Shown: one piece after another, positions 31,479 to 44,110 of the stretch | How positions within the stretch are numbered: position 1 is the stretch's first letter | Layout of the letters: each line of letters starts with the position of its first letter | Source: Taenia hydatigena | Taxonomy: Eukaryota; Platyhelminthes; Cestoda; Cyclophyllidea; Taeniidae | Assembly (NCBI GenBank): GCA_036345935.2 | Contig: JADWOT020001300.1 | Span: 1-64,000 of the forward strand | Direction of reading: 5' to 3' | Length of the DNA stretch: 64,000 nt | The notes under the pieces: model-generated | Seen by the model: the letters and a program-made list of their open reading frames with translations, nothing else | Database searches by the model: none | Told to the model about the DNA's origin: nothing | Position numbers and translations under genes: made by a program

Positions 31479-31900
31479 TGAGTGTTCATGACGTTGCTCA
31501 AGTACTTACCCATCATCCCCAACAATCCTCTCCTTGTGGGTCAATGATAGAGGACTCTGAAGGCTCCAAATTGTCCATCAATATCTCCCAAGGGCATAGT
31601 GAAATGCGTCTATTTACTCTTTTCGAGCCGTTTGGGCGAGTGTTGAGTGTAGAGATATTTGTGATCAGAGAAACAAACCAGAGCAGTGGCTTCGGTGCGC
31701 ACACACATTAGATTGATTGCTAATTTTCACTTTCTCAATTAATTGCAGTGTGTTCACCCACAGGCTTGGTTAAGCGTACAAGTCCTTTGAGTGTGCAGAA
31801 CGCGATACTTACGATGGGCGGAGAAGTTGTGAGAAGGAAAGGATTAAAAGTTCAGCTGAAGTACTCCATCAGCATACCTAATTTAAGCTCCAGGCCTTAA
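31479..31900 (+). CDS. CELF/Bruno-like third RRM, two exons, diverged (possible pseudogene)
   Basis: Two exons, 31479-31694 and 31764-31900, join across a 69-bp intron (donor TTCG|GTGCGC, acceptor CACCCACAG|GC) into 116 residues ending TAA at 31898-31900. The peptide has an RRM layout: SEGSKLSINIS (RNP2 region), MRLFTLFEPFGRVLSVEIF, ETNQSSGFG+LV (RNP1 region), SPLSVQNAILTMGG and LKVQLKYS. Order, spacing and the LKVQLK end match RRM3 of CELF/CUGBP/Bruno proteins, RNA-binding regulators of splicing and translation. The join restores GFG-x-V-x5-P-x-S-x-Q-x-AI without a gap. RNP aromatic positions are substituted (S and N in RNP2; L and R in RNP1), so RNA binding is doubtful. It is either a diverged paralogue or a decaying gene copy; RRM1/RRM2 were not found. 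Confidence 0.65.
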
Positions 31901-34900
31901 GCACTGCCACAAGTCCTGTCGGTGTGCTTTTAAGTATTTTCCTTTTTCTCATGAAAGCCAAGTTGAATTATGTATTTTAAGTGTTGACGGTGCGTAGTGG
32001 ACTGCCGATTAATTCTACAGCTCACTCTCCTCAGTCCCTATCAGTTTCGCTGAATGATTCATAGCCTTAAGGGTAATTAATCCGCCGCATTAGTAGCATT
32101 CAAATCAATTTCAAATATCCATTTTGAAAACATTTAGACAGGCTTTTAGTGACCCACTATGATGTTGTAGGTTTCACCTCTCAGTGTTTGCACGAGTGTA
32201 ATCAGTGTCCTCACCGATGGTGTTGCCCTCAACTCCTACACCTTTGTTGTGTTGCGCGACTACCAGTTTGAATGAATTTGTGGTGAATGTACTTCACTTA
32301 GCTCTACCAAACTGGTGTAAGCAACTTAGCTCTCCACATTGCGAGTCATGCCCTACATGGGTTTCAAATGCTCCTTTTCGCTTGCTTTGGATTGTGCAAA
32401 GTTTCGCGCCTTTAATCGTATCGTCACAAGTATTCTCTCTCAGGACTCGAATGATCTACTTTTGATGAGCCCTTCGCTCCTTGCAGCACAATTGTTTTAT
32501 ATTTATAGGGAAGTAGGGCTCCACTGTAACAACCATTATGCACATGTAAAATTTCAACATCTTTGATAAATACATATTTTACCACTCTACTGTCGTTTGA
32601 TTTAAAGGAAGTACTTTGTCAATTTTCCGGGATACTAATGGTCACCTGTGTTTGAGGAAATCAATCCCAAGTGCCTTTTAAATAAGGCTCTTGGAGGATG
32701 CATTCATACTTTTTTCTTAACATAGATTTGCAAAATAAGTATGTGTGTGATCTGTTTGACGAAGAGCATGCATGCTTAAAGGGAAAGTTGCGGTCTCTGA
32801 AACTTACTCTCATTTAGCGAACGATGTGAGCATCACATGCTTGGTATCTTCTGCAGCTCTCATGCATGATATTTATAAAACATCCAAAGGCTATAAACGG
32901 CAGTGTACCCTCTTTTAAGGCCATGGTAGAATATACTGTAGCATATTTGCAAGTCAGTTCAGCAGTTCTCGAAATATTCGGCTGCGCAGAATGACAGAGA
33001 AAGTCTAACATTTGACGAGGGTCACCGAACATTGTGCGATTTTTTAAGTGTAACAAAGTCGCAATTAGCAACGTTCCTCATTTCTGCCTTGTTTTTTACC
33101 ATTGCATACAATTCGTGCCATACTGGTTATCACTAGTGTTTGTTAGGAAATGGCGTCAAATTTAGCAGCTTGTGCGCTTAGGTTTTGAGGCCACTTGCAT
33201 TTGTCGATTAATTAAATATGACCATGCTTTGTACAATTAAAGCAAAAGTAAATGAACATTTAAAACAGGCATCGCTACAGTACACTAGCAACTGAGAGGT
33301 TGATAACTCTTTGTGAACATGCAACTTAAGCAGCCTTTTCTATGGAATAAAATGTGTTAACTTGCAGTCGCTTTACATGCTTCACTGAATGCGTCCAATG
33401 CATACACACATTCCTTCTTTATTATTAGTCTTGGGAAGTAATGTCGTGTAGATTGTGATTTAAGGGCTAATGTAACATGCAAGTATAATTCAATTATAAA
33501 TTGTTCAGCAACGGCTTGAGAGCACAACCTTGGATTTAAAAACGACTGTATTGTACGCGTTTATCGTTGGCTCGAATTTTGTCGGCCATGTGTTGATTCG
33601 CTTTCAAACGGCCATGCGTAAACACCGTCCACTTGGTGCTGCAACATCCAACCGGATTTGGCATGAGCTTGAGACACACGTCCTGCAACCCAGAACTGTA
33701 GCACCAGCGCAATCGAATGAATGTTCACTGTCCTTTTCCTTCTCCTACAGTCCAGCTCATCGTCTGCTACGTAGCATGCATTAGCTCCTCCTACATGGAC
33801 AAGTCTAAATTTGAAAAGTGCTTTTATCGAAGCCAAATCCTTATAAATTCCTGGTACGAAAGCTGCGCAAGAGGATGCAAAGCCTCTAAAACTGTCAATT
33901 AAACTCATAACAGAGGAGTGAGCCTGAAAAGGGCATAATTTTGGTTTTCGAATCGGACAGACACGCTCAGCTTTGCGAAAACACTAGCCTAAACCTAGAG
34001 AAGAGCGGCAATCCTATTCATTATTGGTAAATACTGACACAAACTTTTTCATTTAAGTGTGAAAGAACTAGCAAGAGTTGCACAAGGCCTTCCTTTTTAT
34101 TATTTACACACGCCGGTTGAGAAGGTATCTTAAATGAGCACACACACAATGCACAATCTTTATTCCTAGATGTCTTCCGCCGCCACTTTTACTTCCCTTT
34201 ATTTCAAAAGACCACATGTGCCTTATGTTTTTTGCCTCTTCCGGTCGCGAGATGGCAAGCTGACGTCCGCTTTACATCTAGTGACTGACCAGGTTCGCTT
34301 CATTCTGCCTTACTCCTTCTATAAAGCAGATAATGGTATAAATGGTGGAGCAAAACCAAATATTTTTACTCGTACTTGCCATTTTTTAGTCCTTCTCAGT
34401 CCAGCTGTTAGCGCGACAAAACTTAAAGCCATAAAATATTAGCTAGCACCTGTTAGGATTTTGGGACTGCTAAGCGCACGAAAGATGAGCTACTTAATCC
34501 AAAAAAGCTTTATAATGAAGGCGCAAATTTCCCTTGTAGCAGCAACAGCAAATAAATTGCAGTCCCACCGGTAAAGTGCAGGTGCGTGCTGGCAATTTGG
34601 CGAGAACTTCTAAGGCTATGCAATTTTGGAACAAATATCTACAAAATTCAATGCAATTTTGTGAAGTGCTGCCAAGTCAGCTAGCTAAGCATAAGTAATT
34701 AAGTTCTCGCAGCATTTGCAATCATGCCAATATCTTATGCCATACAGTCTAGTAATGTAACACCGTAAATGAAGTCATGCATAAAATATAACAGTAGGCC
34801 AGAGTCCCATCAACCTGCGCATGCAGCATTTCATGGAGAAGGTTAATTTGAGTTTGGATCTTTGGAAAATCATACGATCTTGTAAATGCCTAAGTTGTCT

Positions 34901-37900
34901 TGGTTTGTGGCTGACTTTGACAGCTATTGGAACAGAGCAAATAATATTAAAAAAAACCACAACGCGACGTTAAGGGCTTGCTTGAGAATGGAATAAAATC
35001 CGACAAACTGGTGTTCTGAACTGCTTGATCAATTTAGAAATACTTGAACTTTTTGAATTGTTACGGTTGCTTTCATCGTAAAAGCAAAACTCAGGCAGAA
35101 CAACTACAAGAGTGGAGAAATGAAAAAGTATTTAGCATAATTTTTTTCTATTTCTTGAAAATTACTATTGAAACCGGTTAAATGAATAATCGACTCTCAT
35201 CTTTAACGAATGTCCGAAGCCGGTATTGATGCATTTGCTGAGTTCTTCCACTTAAAATTGCCTAGAAGTCGATGAACTAACCGAAGCGTAGAAATGTTAC
35301 TCATGATTATAAATCTTCGAGCGTATTTGTTGATTGAAGGTGGGAAACTATGGTTGTGTAAAGTGAAAATATAAGGCTTAGGGAAAAGTTGCTCCGAAAG
35401 GGCACGATTTCAGGTGAGTCAAAATTGAAGACAAATGGCAAGTGAAGCATCCAAAACGTATAACAAGATCAGGTCGTGGAGTAAAGGAGGTGCTTTCGAA
35501 ACTAGTATGCAGCAAACAGGTTAGTGAAGCACCTAATGACTTTATTCAGATCGAATTGGATCCGGTAAGTCTTGTTAATTGAGAGGCTTGCATGAAGAAG
35601 TTGGTAATGCGACAGAACCCACTTGATCTCTTCGTGTGGAGACAATGACTGATTGGTGTCAAATTGTTGGAGATCAAATACAATGGACCCATCTTTCCGC
35701 GCACTGGCCTGTAGTACCGCATCCTGGCACGAGTCAAACCAAAATGGCAGGCAAATCAACGACTTAACTTATTTGCAACGACATCGACAAATTTTATCCA
35801 AAAAGATTTGACGCAAAGCTTATAGCTTTAAACGCATTGAAAATTACACAGCACTTATGAACTTTGAAACAGACGACAATATTTTGTGACAATGCTGTCC
35901 CTTTGCCACAGACTCTCCATAACTTTAAATGAACTCAAGTACTGATTGAAGACAGCAATTCATAAACTTTATGCACAAAAGACCCTAATAATTGCTGCTA
36001 TCTTAACTTCAGTGGCATAAAAATACCAATAAAATCTAAAAAAATGCTTCCTCTGTCTGTTTTAAACGTATTGGCGGAGACGTTTTGGTAGTCTTTGCCC
36101 TTGAACGGAATAGCCTGCTTTATATGCCTGCCATGGTAACGGGGCTGGCACCTCGATTACTCATTTTACCTAATGCGTACAACCTCTATTTGAAGCTTAT
36201 ATTGTGTTCTTGCAAGAATAAGCCCTGAAAACTCCGGACCTATGCACAAAATCAAGCAACCTATTCTGATTATTTAACAAGCCACGTGCTTAACTTGAGC
36301 TCATTCGCGGTGCGGTTACACTGCCAAACGGTGTTATTTGAAAAAAAATCAACGATCACAAATCTGCCCAAGGTTTTAGCGCAATTTCGCATGTGCATGT
36401 TTATCTAAATATGTTTAGGTTTGTTGTTTTTCCTGTCCTGCTGGCAAATCTTATTAATATTTTTCATAAATTTTTTAGTTGTTACAAGAAGCCGGATGCA
36501 GCTGACGCTCTAAATACAAATATTCATTTCTAATGAAAGGATCCTGCCTAACTCTAAACCATTTAGATATAGACCCAGATGGCGCACAAAAACGATGATT
36601 GCAGGTGGTTATTCAGCTCGCTATTTTTTAACGGTCTTATCTGCTTTATGTATGAGATGATTTTAGCTTTTATTTCTTATTAATGACTTTTGCTTTTGGC
36701 ATCCGTAAATTCAATGTCAATGCCAAGTTTTTGTTAGCGTTTCGTAACTGACCCATCTTCTATTCTCATGTAGATCCTCATCATTATTGCTTTGGCTTCC
36801 GATGTGTCTCTTTACCCACATCTACTCTATGTCTTTTCCAAGTCTGCCTTTGTCGATGCAATAAATCTGTTAGTGAACACCATTTTACAAAATGTCACTT
36901 CATTGATATCCATGGTCAAATACCAGCAATGTTTCTATCAAGGATTTTATTGCTATCGAATGCGTTATAGAGCTGCAATAAAGAAGAATGAGAACAATGT
37001 ATTCAATGTATTTCTGAATTAGTAGGCTTCTTATAGTGACTTCGTAGGGTTTGTCAATAAATTAGCTCACAATAAATCTTCGGAGAAATTTCCAAAACCA
37101 TTTGCCTCACACTTTTTAACTCGATTCATTAAAGCATGACCAAATCAGCAATTTGCTCAGGCTTCCTTTACTCTTTCCGCTTTTTTACCTTTATGCGTTG
37201 CTAATTATTTGAGCGTGGAAAGCATGCCTAGAGCGGCGTCATATACTTTAATGTACTTTAAATGGATGCTTAAATATGCTCAATGCTTTTAAAGCTTTTT
37301 GCAGTAAAGTAAGAAGTGTTTTGCCAAAGATCGTAAATCTGCTTGATTAAGCACCAAATATCATAATGGATCCTCGCAGATACCAGTGATACAGTTGAAT
37401 AAGGCAGCTATGAGAACATTGCCAACTATTTATGAGTAGGTATGGATTCTAGAGCAGTGCCTAAAATTTTGCTAAATTTATTTGCCATAGGAATAACAAG
37501 GTTGTTTCCATCCTGATTTCCTGCAGGAGTCGATGTTCGCTAAAAGTAAATTTTTAGAGTTTTTACCTTTCATCCATCATATATGCGTTCAAATCGCTAG
37601 TAAGTTAGAGCTATCGTAAACATTTTGAGCTGAAACACATCAGACTCAGTGTTAATGTCATTAATCCCTTGTCGACTTGCTCTTCAATGTTAAAATCTGC
37701 GTATGTTTAAAAATTTTAAGGCTCGTTCTGCACCCTCAGCGATTTAAGGCAGTAATGAAATCGGAGTAAGACGTCTGTTACCCAAGAATATTAAATGCCT
37801 TAGACTGAATTTTAAATAATCTTTACGGGTATCTTATTCAGATCTCATTGCAGTCAGTCAACATACTGAGTCAAACAAGTCTCTCTTATTCAACGAAATT

Positions 37901-40900
37901 CTCATCGACGTGAGCTACGACCAATTGGCAGACTCAAATGTGCTGCATTAAGATGTCAGGTAAACCATTTTAGCCTCTCGGCTTGAATGCAGTTGGGACG
38001 CATGTCCCCTAGGTAGAAGCGTGAATGAATTAAAGGCCTTGCTGTATTTCTGCATTATTCAGCGACCCTCCAATTACAGGGAGTACTGAGGCATACATGT
38101 GCTATTTTCCCATTTACCAAAACGAGTAAATGAATTAAAATGCAATTCCTGGTGCCAAACTTTATTAGGCTTCCCAATGTTACATGCGCCGCAGTTCCTT
38201 CGTGGGTCTATGACAAACCCAAGTGGCATGCATTGTTAAAATTAATATTCGCTGTTTAAATCACTGCAGGATTGAGGTGGTGTATTACAAGACTTAACGA
38301 GGATAAATTATTGTAATGCTAGCCATATCTTTTTGAACATAAAATTACCTTCCACTTAAGCTGAATAGGAAAGGCTCAATTTTATATCTACGAATTCGAT
38401 AATTTCCGTAGAGGAATCGTAGACACCGCATTATTCGGATGTCGCCGACGATATGCCTACTATGATAAGACGTGTATTGATTACGCTGCTGTATTATCGC
38501 TAGCACTGATCTCAAATTAAAATTGTGCGCATAATTACTGCTGATGATGTTTCAGTAACACTTAATCGTATTTTAGCTTGGCAGAGAGTTATTAAATATT
38601 CCAGGTTTATCTTTACATGTTGCGCACTCTTTTTGCCTTTCAACTACCGACTTTAGTCCTCGCCCATCGCAAGTTATGTCACCTAAGAAGAAACCCAAGT
38701 TTGTTCTAGGTTGCCTATTCATCCAGTCGTATTCCTGTAGATCTGCTACCCCGCCTACCATTTTTTGAAGTCTTCTTCATTCGATATTTTAGCTTGGCAG
38801 GAATGCTTATTCAAAATATATCCCTCCTGATTGCAGTCCTAAGGAAGCACAAAACTGTCGAGGCCTGACATTAATGCTTCATTTCTGATGTTTTGTTTGC
38901 ATTTTGCACTTTAAGCATTCTTATATAAAAATACAAGCTGGCTAGCCTACTGAAATTGCTGCCTGATAACAGCGGTGCAGTCAGCAGTTCTGTGAGGCAC
39001 ATTAAACTGCAGACTGCATTGAAAGAAACCAAAAAGAGACGCAAAGGCAAATCGATGAATAAAGCTGTTATCATTTTGAATGTTTAATTAGTCTTGGTTA
39101 TTTACAAAATAGAGTATTATATGGTATACATCCGAACTATGTAGTGTTGATGGAACGCAGTCCAATCCAAGTAGATTTGCAATCCACTTTACGTTAGCCA
39201 GAGGAGTTTAGACGCTTAACGTTGACACGCCAATGAAGAGGAATTCGCTACTTTTGACAATGTCATCATTCAATTGGTGCCGCTCAGACAGCCTTAATAG
39301 ATGGCCATTCCTGATATTGTCGGTCGGCTATTACTAAGAAGTCGTACGTAAAATTAAGATGCCTTGATTACATCAATTATTTCAATGTACATCAGGTGTT
39401 TAAAGCATTCATTTCTTTCGTGTACTCCTACCCAATGACCAACTGCAATTTGAGAGGGTCTGAAATCAGTAAAAATTGCTCACATGCAAGGATATGCACC
39501 CATCCTCTCATCTATTCTTCTTTCGTGGTCACTACTGTTTCCCACCTGTTTGTCTTCTCAGCATGCCACTATGCTGAAACAAATATGTAGCGGACAGAAT
39601 ACAAAATTTATCAGCATTAGTTTTGGACAAATCATCTGTCTAGCCTAAGAGAAGTGTGTGATTTTAAGGTCTTAATGGAAGTCAGCAATTCCCATTTAGA
39701 AAATTTGTAGAATTTGGTGATCTGCTTCAGCTGGAGAGAGAGAGTATTACGCAAGGAGATCAAGACCATTGGTTGCACATCAACACATGGGCACGCATTG
39801 CAAAGTAACTTTGACGTTATTGATGATCCTTTGGCATTCGTAGCAAAGCACAAGGGCCTGTTACTTTTCCGTCTACTTTTGGTCCACACTTTGTTTTCAA
39901 AAGCATCAAACCGTTAAATTCGCTGATATTGACTTCATAAATGCGTACTCATTGATGAAGGTACACATAAGGCTGTTGAGGGCATATTGAGTCTCATCCT
40001 CCTTTTGGAAGTAATGGCTTTGTGTGAATCTTCGCGTTGTCCGAAATGTAGAGCATAAAGCTGTCACATTGTCATCCAACTATTTGACTCCTATCATCAA
40101 GTGGCTTCCATACCCTTACTCGATGAAGGCCTTTGCTGCCGCTGTTAGAGTGCAAAATTTGGCCGACAGCTTTCCAAAGTTATCGAATCTTGTATCCATA
40201 GTAGAGTTTAGGCAAGATTTGCCACCACGCATTTCTTCGAGGGCTGGCTTGGTTTTCGAATTTGACTGCCTACTTTATACAGGCTTTGATTGGTGACAAA
40301 TTTCATTATCATCGAAATTTTGCAGGCCCATTTCAATCATCGCTTATCAGGAAATCGACAACGGACAGTGAAACATACGCGCCTAATATAGCGCTCTAAC
40401 CACACTTAACCGCCCACTGATTAATCTCTATGATTGGCCATGCTACCGTCATATCATCTATCCCTGTACCATATCGTTTTTGAATGTAAATCTGTGACGC
40501 CCAAAATATTGGATTTTATTCATAGGAAACATTTAAATTATCATTGGGCGTGTATTTCTAGTGCTGGGCCCATATTCAGGAAACTCAAATATGACGAATG
40601 CATTGTAGGGCCTACACGGGTAGACCACCACCTCGATCCCAAAATTCGCAATTTGATCGGATACAACTTTAGTGGCATATGGTTTATTCTTTTTTCCTAA
40701 AGCTTGTAGAACTCTAAGCAAATCCCAAAACAGATGATACTAGACAACTGTTACCAATGTGGTTTCTAAGTGGCGATTCACGAAATCGTGCTTTTTTAGT
40801 GTTTTAGCAGGACGCTGTGTTTCATTTGCAATGACAGGCCCTTTGTTTAAATTATCGAAAAACAGTCTAGCTAGCATAATTCCTTGCTACCAACGGACTG

Positions 40901-43664
40901 CACTGCATCATGGTGCACATAGTGGCAGTTCACTCACTGGTGTGCTCTTTTAGATTACGAGAGCATAACAGCAGTTGAATGACAGCTATTATTCTCAATG
41001 TAAATAATGCTCTCTGCTGCGTGTTATTAAGATGTTCGATTTCTTAATTTACTTGTCGTCCGGAGATATAGGAGCTGTGTTAGATAACCCGCATACTTAC
41101 ATCGCAGCTTTACTGGTGCGAAGATTTAATATTAAGTAATTAACTGCAAAATGTTGCAGTATTCTTCATTTGTGAGTGATAAAAGTCAGTTTAAACATTT
41201 GTGAGGGGGAAATTCTATAGCATTCGTGCCTACCGGCTGATACCACGTGGAGTAGTAGCAAACTCTGCATTCCCAGAAGCCTCATCTCATATCGAACTCC
41301 TTTCTTTCAGTGGGTTTGCTCATTGCGCTTTGAAATCAGTTGTTGAATTTATTTGGGACACGCTCTAGTGAACTGATGCCTTTTGAACTCGGTATGCCCT
41401 TTTCTAGACCTTCATGATTGAAGGGTCCACGCCCTCACGCAGATCAATAGATCGTTTGTCTAATCACGCCTTCCTGACCTCTAGCTTATCTGTTTGTCAA
41501 CCATAATGCCTTCATGTTTGACTGTGTTACCTTCATGGCATGCAGGTTTTCAGGATGCCACATTTCGTGTGCTACATTATTCGTGATTTAAAATGTGTTG
41601 GACAAAATATGGGGTGCCAATGTTTGTACAGATGGCTCAGATTATCAGCAGATACTTATGTGTAGTGCCACAACTAAAATTTAAGGTAAATGCTGCAATT
41701 TAAAAAGCCAATGTCAGTATTCCATCAAATAAGATGAATTAATTGGTAACAGTGAATCATGAAGCCTTATCACTACTCGGCATTAGTAATGTTTCATCTA
41801 GTAGACCTAAAACTTATTGCGTGCCCATTTTGCTCCGCAATGTTTAAAGGTGAGATTGCACAAATATAACTGGCTTTTCAGGTGAGGGTAGGAGTGCTGC
41901 TGCGTTACAAAGCAATCAAGCTGGGCAATTACAAGTCTTCCCGAAGTTGGCCTGAAATCAGCGTGCTTGAGTCTACTTTGTACTCTAAAATTGTGATGTA
42001 CAAATGACTCGATATGGTGAAATCTGTTTAAATAGATTTGTTTTCCAGCGGAAGACTAAAAATTCGAGTGTGGATGGAAAAGGATGCGTAGGAATCCCAT
42101 AAATGCGAAAGGAATGGCAGTCCCTGGAAGGGCAACGCAGTGACCAGTGAATTTGGTAGTTGTTTTAGAGCAGGATCAAAGAGATAATTGATTGGAGGAA
42201 AATGAGCGACTCTACGGACTGTTTATTAGGAAACGAATGAAATATAGGTAAGCAACAGTTAGGGCCATGGCTGTTGAATCTTTTCAATTCCCTTCTACAC
42301 AAAGTTGACTCTCTGCATTGCCCAAATTTGCATAATATAGCAGCTGTATTTCAAGTACCATCAGGTGTAGGTAAACATTATGCCAAAGTGGTTACAGTGG
42401 GGATGGTTTTCAATTACCACAAATATATATACAAGCGCTCGTTAACTCATCAGTTCGGGAAGATTTGCCATAGCGACACCCTGTTGTTTGCTCTGACCGA
42501 CTCTTTTTCTCTTGATCCGGTCTATTAAAACAAAGCGTCACATCGCACACTGCGTTGTAAAAGTTAGCTGAGCTAAGACTTTGGGTTGCCCTCGATTCAG
42601 AAGTTAATAATGACTAAGTCGGACAACAAGATGCACGGATGTAAATGTGAAAAGCCGGACTAATAGTTACTGAAGACAGATAAGCAGGCGATTGGAAGAT
42701 AGGAAGAATGGATAGAGTGTTAATATAGTGATCTTTTAAAGACGTGATAAAAGCAGAAGAGTCAAATATAGGTCAACTTAGTGAATTAACCAAATCCTCT
42801 GTATGCAGGGGCATTAAAGGGGCGTGTTTAACAATTATGTAGGCGAGAGGCAGGAGGACGAAAATCGAAACATGTTCCGGAGGAGTGGAGCGATTTTAAC
42901 GAAGTGATAGACTGATTGAGCCTTTTGGCTTCTATGCTTTAAGCACTAATATATGCTAGTTGTATAGGTTTTCCTTGTATTTTAGGGAATTGTATTTGGT
43001 TTTCTCAAGCCTCTGCCCAACTATCTCCAGTGATCACCCCACAATTGCTAGTGCTAATGTTGCGAGGCTGGTTATGTATCATTTAAATGCTAAAAAAGAT
43101 TGTTTTGCCAAGTTTGGATACTCGCCTCATGCATAAATTTCCTCAGAGAAGATGAAAGTGAGTAACAGCTCTTCTCAAGACGACAATATCCCATGATAAA
43201 TCAAATGAAAGCCATTGCCTTCCCTTCCGCGATTAGAAGCTAGCCATTCAAAGCGATTCGTCCCTAACCTACCAATGACCCAGACCTAGTCGTGGAGTAT
43301 TCAACTGCGCCTTCTAATAAAGGGAAGCTATAAATACGATGCTAAAAGGGTGCTTTAAACTAATTCTGTCCTGGCTGTAATCAAAACTTCATCATTGGTC
43401 AGAAGAAAGGTAGGAACCAGCTGAGCTGTGCCTAATACCACCCTTTTTGGGAGTCCAAGTGTTTAGGACGTGACGCTGTTATCTGCTGGACAGCTCAGTC
43501 ATGTCACTGTTACCTACCAATCACAAGCTGCGATGAAGCTAGCAAAAGAAGGAGAAGGAAAACAGCTGGTGCATCCTTGTCAAATATTACTGACATGCGA
43601 TGAGAAAGAACCGCCAGTGAAGGTGCTTGCAAAAATGCAAATCAAATGTAACAGAATTGACGTC
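31901..43664. other. Long gene-poor AT-rich stretch
   Basis: I find no supported gene, tRNA or mobile element over about 11.7 kb. Frames of 60-115 codons occur on both strands (for example 33561-33908 minus, 34170-34442 plus, 40024-40296 plus, 42274-42528 plus), but none shows a recognisable domain and many overlap on opposite strands. The stretch could be intergenic or a long intron. Confidence 0.4.
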
Positions 43665-43737
43665 GATTCCGTGGCCTAATGGGTTATGCATCTGATTACG
43701 GATCAGATGGCTGTGAGTTTGAGTCCCGCCGGGGCCG
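43665..43737 (+). pseudogene. tRNA-Arg(ACG)-like sequence, probably a relic or SINE head
   Basis: 73 nt fold as a tRNA. GTGGCCTAATGGGTTATGC forms the D-arm. The anticodon stem TCTGA/TCAGA with loop TTACGGA gives ACG. The T-arm GTGAG/CCCGC with loop TTTGAGT has one mismatch and one G-T pair. The acceptor GATTCCG/CGGGGCC has one mismatch and two G-T pairs. This matches the metazoan tRNA-Arg family in sequence. The weakened stems point to a pseudogene, but an active tRNA is not excluded. The 3' flank lacks an immediate T-run and ends in CAATAAATCAAAC after about 115 bases, which could be a SINE tail. Confidence 0.6.
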
Positions 43738-43939
43738 TAAATTTCCTTTATTTCTCCCGCTGCTTGTAGTAGCACCGTGCTTGTTCAACAATGAGTTGCA
43801 ACAAGAAGGATGGATGTGATACCTACATAGATGCCTGAAGATAGGGACAATAAATCAAACTAAAATGTGGGAGGTGGAATGTCATCATACTTGGTGAGAG
43901 GCTAGAATCAATAATATCCGCGTTATTAACGACGCCTCA

Positions 43940-44110
43940 AACTACTGACCTGTCTCATCACCACCAATCCTCTACCCTCATTTCTCCTTTGCTCTCTCAC
44001 TACCAAATCCTTTCCTCTACTTTTCCTTTACACTTACTCCCCCCATATTTACATCTCTCGTGCTCCTCAGCCTTCTTCACCTACTCACCTCATCCACTCC
44101 TGCTGCCAAA
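43940..44110 (+). other. C/T-rich stretch
   Basis: Strong pyrimidine bias on the plus strand (repeated CTC, CCT and TTCC words) over about 170 bases. The open frame through it is low complexity (Ser/Leu/Pro). It is comparable to the patches at 25.5, 58.3 and 62.4 kb. Confidence 0.5.

Noticed and set aside
33530..33908. Overlapping open frames on both strands of 84-115 codons
   Set aside because: Sense and antisense frames are equally good and neither has a domain or splice context. The pattern is typical of chance.
40024..40296. RRM-like impression in the plus frame
   Set aside because: Only a loose resemblance to RNP motifs, with no RNP1 consensus; unlike the segment at 31.5 kb it has no matching second half.
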